The notes beneath the pieces were generated by a model. That model was not told the DNA's origin, did not search any database, and saw nothing but the letters and a program-made list of their open reading frames with translations. Made by a program: the position numbers and the translations under genes. A DNA stretch of 46,354 nt. Source: Variovorax sp. KK3. GTDB taxonomy: Bacteria; Pseudomonadota; Gammaproteobacteria; Burkholderiales; Burkholderiaceae_C. The stretch lies in contig NZ_LYVO01000058.1 in NCBI RefSeq assembly GCF_001984055.1, positions 1 to 46,354 of the forward strand. Direction: 5' to 3'. This document shows positions 41,098-46,354 of this stretch, one piece after another. Positions within the stretch are counted from its first letter, which is position 1. Every line of letters begins with the position of its first letter.

Positions 41098-42231
41098 ATG
41101 AACGAGCTTGCAGGCACCGGGGCCGCGGGAAGCACGGTCACCGAGTTCAGCTCGGTCGACTTCCGCCGCTGCCTCGGCGAGTTCATCACGGGCGTCACCG
41201 TCATCACGACCGTGGGGCCGGACGGTCGCCGCTACGGCATGACGGCCAACTCCTTCAGCTCGGTGTCGCTCGACCCGCCGCTCATCCTCTGGAGCTTGCG
41301 GCTCAACGCGTCGAGCTTTCCGATCTACAGCACCGCCGACCACTTCGTGGTCAACATCCTGGCCGAAGACCAGATCGGCCTGTCGCAGCGGTTCGCGAAG
41401 TCGAACGTCGAGCAGTTCGAGGGTGTGTCGCACACGACCAGCGCCAACGGCATTCCACTGCTCGACGGCTGCGTCGCGCAGCTCGAATGCCGGCGCGAGG
41501 CCACGTACCCGGGCGGCGACCACGTGGTGTTCCTCGGCCGCGTGCTCCGCATCCGCAACAGCGGCCGGCAGCCACTCGCCTTCCGCAGCGGCAAGTACCA
41601 GGTGGTGCATGCGCACGAACCGGTGTCGCCGGGCGATGCGGACCAGGCCAACGTCGCCACGCTGTCGGCCATCCATGCGGCCCGGCCGCTCACGGACGAA
41701 CTGGGCCGCGAGACCGATCGCACGGTCGGCATCTCGGTGTGGGGCAACATGGGTCCCACCATGATCTGGTGGCGCGAGTCGAGCCGGCCGCTGCGCACCA
41801 GCGTGCGCTGCGGGCTGGTGGTGTCTCTGCTCGGCTCGTCCACCGGCGCCCTGTTCGCGGCCTTCGCGCCGCGCGAGGTCACCGGTCCGCTGCTCGACCA
41901 GGAACTCGAACAGCAGAAGCGAACGGAAGGCCCGGAGGACGGGCGGCGCTTCCGCACCCGCGACGACGTCGAGAAATACCTGCGCGAAGTCCGCGCGCGC
42001 GGACTCGGCACCGTCACCAACGCCATGACGCCGGGCGTCAACGAGCACCCGGTGACGGCCGTGGCCGCACCGGTGTTCGACGCCAAGGGCGACATCGTGC
42101 TGGCCATCGCGATGCTCGGCGACACGAAGGAGTTTCGTGTCGACGACGGTGCGATCGAACGGCTGCGCTCGGTGGCCGCGGGCCTTTCGATGCGCCTTGG
42201 CTACAAGGCCGAGTACCAGCGGCATCGGTGA
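41098..42231 (+). CDS. Flavin reductase fused to an IclR-type effector-binding domain
   Basis: A 377-residue fusion. Residues about 18-172 are a FMN-binding-split-barrel flavin reductase: RCLGEFITGVTVITTVG, GMTANSFSSVSLDPPLI and GGDHVVFLGRVLRI. Residues about 205-372 match the ligand-binding domain of IclR regulators: GISVWGNMGPTMIWW, VVSLLGSSTGALFAAFAP, DVEKYLREVRARGLG and TAVAAPVFDAKGDIVLAIAM. The IclR winged HTH is missing, so it should not bind DNA; the domain probably senses substrate and modulates flavin reduction, by analogy with reductases of two-component hydroxylases carrying a C-terminal regulatory domain. Weak ribosome site; six-base gap after the oxygenase. Confidence 0.88.
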   Translation: MNELAGTGAAGSTVTEFSSVDFRRCLGEFITGVTVITTVGPDGRRYGMTANSFSSVSLDPPLILWSLRLNASSFPIYSTADHFVVNILAEDQIGLSQRFAKSNVEQFEGVSHTTSANGIPLLDGCVAQLECRREATYPGGDHVVFLGRVLRIRNSGRQPLAFRSGKYQVVHAHEPVSPGDADQANVATLSAIHAARPLTDELGRETDRTVGISVWGNMGPTMIWWRESSRPLRTSVRCGLVVSLLGSSTGALFAAFAPREVTGPLLDQELEQQKRTEGPEDGRRFRTRDDVEKYLREVRARGLGTVTNAMTPGVNEHPVTAVAAPVFDAKGDIVLAIAMLGDTKEFRVDDGAIERLRSVAAGLSMRLGYKAEYQRHR

Positions 42232-42290
42232 GCACGCCGATCCACGTCCCCTCCGGGCACAACCCTCCATCCCCGATCGAAGGAACACAC

Positions 42291-43139
42291 ATGAACTATG
42301 GGCTCGCAGGCCGCGTCATCGCGGTGACCGGTGGCGCTTCAGGCATCGGCCTGGCGGTGGCGCGCGAGGCGCTTCGGCAGGGCGCGCGCGTCGCCCTGCT
42401 CGACAGCTCCACGCAGCAGATCGATTCGGCGCTGACCGAACTCAAGGCCCTGCCCGATGCCGCGGTCGTGGCGCATGCCGTCGACGTGCGCGACCAGGCC
42501 GCCTGCCAGAACGCCGTCGACGCCATCGAACGCGACTTCGGCCCCATCGAAGGCCTCGCCGCATGCGCCGGCGTCTCGCGCCCCGAACCCGCCGAGCTGA
42601 TGGCCGACGAGACCTGGGACCTGGTGATCGACATCAACCTCAGCGGCGTGTTCTACAGCGCCCGTGCGGTGGGCCAGCGCATGCTGGCACGCGGCCGCGG
42701 CGCGATCGTGACCATCGCATCGACCGACGCGCTGGGCGGCCATGCGGGGCGCGCGCACTATGCGGCGTCCAAGCACGGCGTGGTCGGCCTCACCCGCTCG
42801 CTGGCGATCGAATGGGGCCGCCGCGGCGTGCGCGTCAATGCGGTCGCGCCCGGCGTGGTCGATACGCCGCTGCTGCGCAAGGTGGCGCCGCCCGAGCACG
42901 TGCAGAACGCGATGGTCGACCGCGTGCCGATGGGCCGCTTCTCGCGCGCCGACGAGCAGGCGCACGCCACCTTGTTCCTGCTGTCCGACGGCGCTTCGTA
43001 CATCAACGGCACCACGCTCGCGGTGGATGGCGGGCTGACCGCCGGCTACTTCACGCGCTGGCACGGCGCCGACCTCGGCTCCAAGGCGATGCTCGAGAAG
43101 GGCGTGTACGGCCCCCCCGACAGCCCGCCCGCCGCATGA
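42291..43139 (+). CDS. Short-chain dehydrogenase/reductase
   Basis: A 282-residue classical SDR. TGGASGIG is at 13-20, and the catalytic residues are Ser144 (IASTDALGG), Tyr157 and Lys161 (HYAASKHG). The cofactor region LLDSSTQQ with an acidic residue after the second strand favours NAD. The C-terminus (GGLTAGYFTRWHGADLG) extends about 30 residues beyond a minimal SDR. AAGGAAC precedes ATG 42291. It probably oxidises an alcohol produced by the upstream oxygenase or by hydration. Confidence 0.88.
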   Translation: MNYGLAGRVIAVTGGASGIGLAVAREALRQGARVALLDSSTQQIDSALTELKALPDAAVVAHAVDVRDQAACQNAVDAIERDFGPIEGLAACAGVSRPEPAELMADETWDLVIDINLSGVFYSARAVGQRMLARGRGAIVTIASTDALGGHAGRAHYAASKHGVVGLTRSLAIEWGRRGVRVNAVAPGVVDTPLLRKVAPPEHVQNAMVDRVPMGRFSRADEQAHATLFLLSDGASYINGTTLAVDGGLTAGYFTRWHGADLGSKAMLEKGVYGPPDSPPAA

Positions 43140-43150
43140 AGGAGCCGCAC

Positions 43151-43933
43151 GTGCCCAACGAGATTTCCAGGCGCATCGCACTGCTGACAGGCGGCACCGG
43201 CGGCCTCGCGCAGGCCACGGCCGAACGCTTCGCGGCCGAGGGCATCACCGTGGTCATCGCCGACCTCGACGCGCAGCGCGCCGGCGAAGCGGCCGATGCG
43301 CTGCCGGGCGACGGCCACCGCGGCATCGGCATGGACGTCGCCGACGAGGCCTCGGTTCGCGCGGTGTTCGAGCAGGTCGAGAGCGAACTCGGCCCGGTCG
43401 CCGTGCTGGGCTGCTTCGCCGGTCGCCTGAGCACCCGCTCCGCGCCCGGCCGCGTGCTGCTGACCGAGCTCACGCTGGACGAGTGGGAAGGCGTCAACGC
43501 CGTCAATGCGCGCGGCACCTTCCTGTGCATCCGCGAAATGGCGCGGCGCCGCGCCACCGTGCCGGTGCCGCATGGCCGCATCATCACCATCGCGTCGCTG
43601 GCCGGCCAGCAGGGCGGCCTGGCCGCCGGTGCGGCGTACAGCGCATCGAAGGGCGCCGTGCTCGCGCTGACCAAGGTGTGCGCGCGCGAACTCGCCAGCC
43701 AGGGCATCACCGTCAACGCCATCGCGCCCGGCCCCATCGACACGCAGATGCTGCGCTCGACCGTGCCCGTGGAACGGGCCGGCGAAAAGTACGAGCACCT
43801 GCAGGGCATTCCCCTGGCCCGCGTCGGCCTGCCGGGCGAGATCGCGGCCGCGGTGGCCTGGCTCGCCTCGGTGGACGCCGGCTTCGTCACCGGCGCCACG
43901 ATCGACGTGAACGGCGGGCTCTACATGCGCTGA
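43151..43933 (+). CDS. Short-chain dehydrogenase/reductase
   Basis: A 260-residue SDR with Tyr163 and Lys167 (AYSASKGAV) and IASLAGQQGG around the catalytic Ser. The cofactor motif reads TGGTGGLA at 13-20, so the last Gly of TGxxxGxG is Ala, a mild departure. Start choice: GTG 43151 has AAGGAG at ideal spacing; ATG 43136, overlapping the previous stop as ATGA, is in frame and possible. Two successive SDR genes suggest two oxidation steps or different stereospecificities. Transcribed with the flanking genes. Confidence 0.86.
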   Translation: MPNEISRRIALLTGGTGGLAQATAERFAAEGITVVIADLDAQRAGEAADALPGDGHRGIGMDVADEASVRAVFEQVESELGPVAVLGCFAGRLSTRSAPGRVLLTELTLDEWEGVNAVNARGTFLCIREMARRRATVPVPHGRIITIASLAGQQGGLAAGAAYSASKGAVLALTKVCARELASQGITVNAIAPGPIDTQMLRSTVPVERAGEKYEHLQGIPLARVGLPGEIAAAVAWLASVDAGFVTGATIDVNGGLYMR

Positions 43934-43978
43934 ACAACCGGTGCCGTCGGCGCCGGCATCCACACATCAAGGATCTTC

Positions 43979-45220
43979 ATGGAATTCTCCGGACCCCTGG
44001 CAGGCGTGCGCGTGGTGGACATCACCGCGGTGCTCATGGGCCCCTCCGCCACCCAGATGCTCGCGGACCTGGGCGCCGACGTGGTGAAGATCGAACCGCC
44101 GACCGGCGACGCGACGCGCAAGATCGGCCCTGGCGGCGACGAGCGCATGGGGCCCATCTACCTGGGCCTGAACCGCAACAAGCGCAGCCTGGTGCTGAAC
44201 CTCAAGACGCCCGAAGGCGTGGAGGTGCTGCGCAAGCTCGTGGCCGAGGCCGACGTGCTGACCTACAACGTGCGGCCGGCCGCGATGGAGCGCCTGGGCC
44301 TGACCTACGAGGCGCTGAGCCAGCTCAATCCGCGCCTCATCTACGTCGGCATGTTCGGCTTTTCGCAGCGCGGCCGCTACGCGCCGTCGCCGGCTTTCGA
44401 CGACCTGATCCAGGCCGCGACCGCCATGCCGAGCGCGATGGCGCCCAGCGTCGACGGCACGCCGCGCTTCATCCCGATCAACCTGGCCGATCGCTCGGTG
44501 GGCCTCTATGCCTTCGGCGTGATCGCCTCGGCGTTGTACGCCCGCGAGAAGACGGGCCGCGGCCAGCGCGTCGACGTGCCCATGTTCGAGACCATGGTGC
44601 CCTACGTGCTGGGCGACCATCTTTATGGCGAGAAGTTCGTGCCGGCGCGCGGCGACTTCGGCTACCCGCGCCTTCTGTCGTCGGCACGCCGGCCCTTTCG
44701 CACGCTGGACGCGCACGTGTGCTGCGTCATCTACCAGGACCACCACTGGAAGGCCTTTCTCGACATCCTGGGCATGGGCGAGATGTACGACACCGACCCG
44801 CGGCTCGCCAACATCACGGCGCGCACGCAGCATGCCGACGAACTCAACGCCTTCGTCGAGCAGCACCTGGCGACAAAGACCACCGCGCAATGGCGCGAGC
44901 TGCTGAAGTCCGCGGACATCCCGGTGTTTCCGGTCCACACCTTCGAGACGCTGCTCGACGATCCGCACCTCAAGGACATCGGCTTCTTCCGCGAGCAGGA
45001 CGTGCCCTCGCTCGGCGCGATCCGCGAGACGGCGGTGCCGAGCGAATGGCACGGCACACCGCCGTTGAACTACCGGCCGCCGCCGACGCTCGGCGAGCAC
45101 AGCGCCGAGATCCTGCGCGAGCTCGGTTACTCGGACGACGACATCGAGGCGCTGGCCTTCCAGGGCGTGACGCATGCCGATGCGCGCGCTCCTGCGCGAA
45201 ACGAAGCCGAGCCGATCTGA
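43979..45220 (+). CDS. CaiB/BaiF family (class III) CoA-transferase
   Basis: A 413-residue class III CoA-transferase with probable catalytic Asp171 (INLADRSVGLY), GPSATQMLADLGADVVKIE and NRNKRSLVLNL. It closely resembles the transferase at 35149 along its whole length, sharing FGYPRLL, VPMFETMVPYVLGDHLYG and the C-terminal PPPTLGEHSAEIL. The pair probably handles related acids, or the same acid in two steps of the pathway. The ATG is preceded by AAGGATCTTC, a modest ribosome site. Operon position: after two SDRs and before GST. Confidence 0.92.
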   Translation: MEFSGPLAGVRVVDITAVLMGPSATQMLADLGADVVKIEPPTGDATRKIGPGGDERMGPIYLGLNRNKRSLVLNLKTPEGVEVLRKLVAEADVLTYNVRPAAMERLGLTYEALSQLNPRLIYVGMFGFSQRGRYAPSPAFDDLIQAATAMPSAMAPSVDGTPRFIPINLADRSVGLYAFGVIASALYAREKTGRGQRVDVPMFETMVPYVLGDHLYGEKFVPARGDFGYPRLLSSARRPFRTLDAHVCCVIYQDHHWKAFLDILGMGEMYDTDPRLANITARTQHADELNAFVEQHLATKTTAQWRELLKSADIPVFPVHTFETLLDDPHLKDIGFFREQDVPSLGAIRETAVPSEWHGTPPLNYRPPPTLGEHSAEILRELGYSDDDIEALAFQGVTHADARAPARNEAEPI

Positions 45221-45234
45221 GCGGAGCACGCGGC

Positions 45235-45849
45235 ATGCAGCTGTTCGATTCGACGAGCTCGCCATTCGTCCGCAAGGTCAACATCGTCATCCACGAGCTG
45301 GGGCTGGGCGATCGCGTCGAACGGCTGTCGCAGAACGCGCATCCGGTGCAGCGCGACGCGCATCTGGTGGGCTTCAACCCGCTGGGCCAGGTGCCCGCGC
45401 TGGTGCTCGACGACGGCAGCGTGCTGTGCGACAGCCGCGTGATCTGCGAGTACCTGGACCGGTTGGGCCAGGGCCGCATCTTCCCGGCGGAAGGGCCGGC
45501 GCGCTGGCAGGCACTGGCCTGGCAGTCGCTGGCCGATGGGCTGCTCGACGCGGCGATCCTCATGCGCTACGAAGCCAATGCACGGCCGGCCGAGTACCGG
45601 TGGACTGGCTGGGAGGCCGCGCAATGGGCCAAGGTCGCGTCGGTGCTGCAAGCGCTGGAGCGGGCCGCACCGTCGTTCGACACGCGGTGGGACATCGGCA
45701 TCATCAGCATCGCCTGCGCCTTGGGCTACCTGGACTTTCGCTTCCCCGAGCGGGCATGGCGCACGGAGCATGCAGCGCTGGCGCAGTGGTACGCCCGCGT
45801 GGCACTGCGTCCGTCGTTCGACGCCACCGCGCCGCGACCGCGCACCTGA
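45235..45849 (+). CDS. Glutathione S-transferase family protein
   Basis: A 204-residue GST-like protein with an N-terminal thioredoxin fold (about 1-77: SSPFVRKVNIVIHELGL, NPLGQVPALVLDDG, LCDSRVICEYLD) and an all-helical C-terminal domain. Ser8/Ser9 near the N-terminus could be the glutathione-activating residue. The NPLGQVPAL cis-proline loop and DSRVI-EYL glutathione gamma-glutamyl site are intact. Starts 14 bases after the CaiB gene. In a catabolic operon it may isomerise or detoxify a reactive intermediate; no specific class is assigned. Confidence 0.9.
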   Translation: MQLFDSTSSPFVRKVNIVIHELGLGDRVERLSQNAHPVQRDAHLVGFNPLGQVPALVLDDGSVLCDSRVICEYLDRLGQGRIFPAEGPARWQALAWQSLADGLLDAAILMRYEANARPAEYRWTGWEAAQWAKVASVLQALERAAPSFDTRWDIGIISIACALGYLDFRFPERAWRTEHAALAQWYARVALRPSFDATAPRPRT

Positions 45850-45875
45850 TTTCTCTTTTCTCTTTCGGGATCGAC

Positions 45876-46181
45876 ATGGAAATACATTGGACCGATGGCG
45901 CGCTGTCGCTGCAGAGGCCCGAGGACTTCAAGGCCTTCAAGGTCGTCATCCACGCCGCGCCGAGCATGAACGACAAGGTCATGCAGGACTTCGATGGCAC
46001 GGCGCGCTTCGAAGGCGATCAGGTGTGCTGGGTGTCGCAGCAAGCGCTGCGTGGGCTGGCGGGCGCGCTGGCGACGCCGCAGTGGCTGGAGAACCTGGAC
46101 GCCATGGTGTCGAAGGCGCGGTCCCACGGCTGGATCGACGATGCCACGGGCGACATCCGCGCGCATGTGGAGCGGGCTTGA
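45876..46181 (+). CDS. Conserved small protein of unknown function
   Basis: A 101-residue protein that I do not recognise. It is soluble, with no signal peptide or membrane segment. Visible features are FKVVIHAAPSMNDKVMQ, VCWVSQQALRGLAG near the middle, and a C-terminal HGWIDDATGDIRAHVE. High coding quality, a sensible start and placement between GST and etfB support it as a real gene. The spacing (27 bases after GST, 41 before etfB) suggests co-transcription. An accessory role in the pathway is conjecture. Confidence 0.65.
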   Translation: MEIHWTDGALSLQRPEDFKAFKVVIHAAPSMNDKVMQDFDGTARFEGDQVCWVSQQALRGLAGALATPQWLENLDAMVSKARSHGWIDDATGDIRAHVERA

Positions 46182-46222
46182 TGCCCAACCTTTTCCATCG
46201 CTGAACAGAGAGTGCCGCCGCT

Positions 46223-46354
46223 ATGAAAATCCTGGTTCCCGTGAAACGAGTCGTCGACTACAACGTCAAGGTGCGCGTCAAGAGCGACGGCACCGGCGTG
46301 GACATCGCCAACGTCAAGATGAGCATGAACCCCTTCGACGAGATCGCCGTCGAA
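46223..46354 (+). CDS. etfB: Electron transfer flavoprotein beta subunit EtfB (5' part)
   Basis: The first 44 codons of etfB, cut by the window end. The sequence MKILVPVKRVVDYNVKVRVK and later MSMNPFDEIAVE is the conserved EtfB start. EtfB with EtfA carries electrons from acyl-CoA dehydrogenases to the quinone pool. Its position at the end of the operon gives the acyl-CoA dehydrogenase at 31977 a possible dedicated acceptor, although housekeeping etf genes often lie beside unrelated genes. The operon may end before it: the 41-base gap holds no visible terminator. Confidence 0.95.
   Translation, partial: MKILVPVKRVVDYNVKVRVKSDGTGVDIANVKMSMNPFDEIAVE

Overview
The window is high-GC DNA with tightly packed genes. 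It carries many Bug/TctC-type and TRAP (DctP) binding proteins, CaiB-type CoA-transferases, and LysR and UTRA-type GntR regulators. This mix is typical of a catabolically versatile Burkholderiales bacterium (Comamonadaceae or Alcaligenaceae, for example Variovorax- or Bordetella-like). That placement is an inference from gene content. No rRNA, tRNA, CRISPR array or complete insertion sequence was seen.

Left edge (1-3026): the 3' part of a tctA permease gene, then a visibly lower-GC accessory patch. The patch holds a decayed addiction-module antidote gene, a small WYL-like protein and a leucine-rich-repeat protein with no obvious metabolic link to its neighbours.

Region 3151-13847: nine consecutive minus-strand genes run from 12799 down to 3151 and look like one operon. 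In transcription order they encode an intradiol ring-cleavage dioxygenase, a citrate-synthase-family (citryl-CoA-lyase-like) lyase, a CaiB CoA-transferase, a Bug binding protein, a branched-chain-type ABC importer (LivK, LivH, a fused LivM-LivG, LivF) and a MetE-like methyltransferase. A divergent LysR gene probably controls them. The LivM-LivG linker is encoded by an in-frame REP-type inverted-repeat pair.

Region 13848-46354: a large catabolic island of several transcription units. It contains four TRAP binding proteins but only one DctQ-DctM membrane pair, a P450 with its 2Fe-2S ferredoxin, two luciferase-like flavin monooxygenases and a flavin reductase fused to an IclR-type ligand domain. 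It also has an AtuA-family (DUF1446) protein, a succinyl-CoA-synthetase-like acid:CoA ligase, an acyl-CoA dehydrogenase, a crotonase, three SDRs, an MDR reductase, two closely related CaiB transferases, two Bug proteins, a nitronate monooxygenase, a Fe-ADH homologue without the usual metal ligands, a GST and the start of etfB. Two paralogous GntR/UTRA repressors sit inside it. The likely theme is uptake of organic acids, oxygenation, CoA activation and beta-oxidation-like breakdown; the substrate cannot be read from the sequence.

The strongest unexplained signal is a 15-bp sequence, AAGTACTATTGACAG. It occurs exactly three times (20229, 26995 on the minus strand, 39838), each time just upstream of a transcription unit. 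Degenerate copies lie ahead of most other units of the island. In several copies its TTGAC(A) doubles as a -35 hexamer with a plausible -10 at 16-18 bp. It is probably the operator that makes the scattered units one regulon, with the two GntR proteins as leading candidate regulators.
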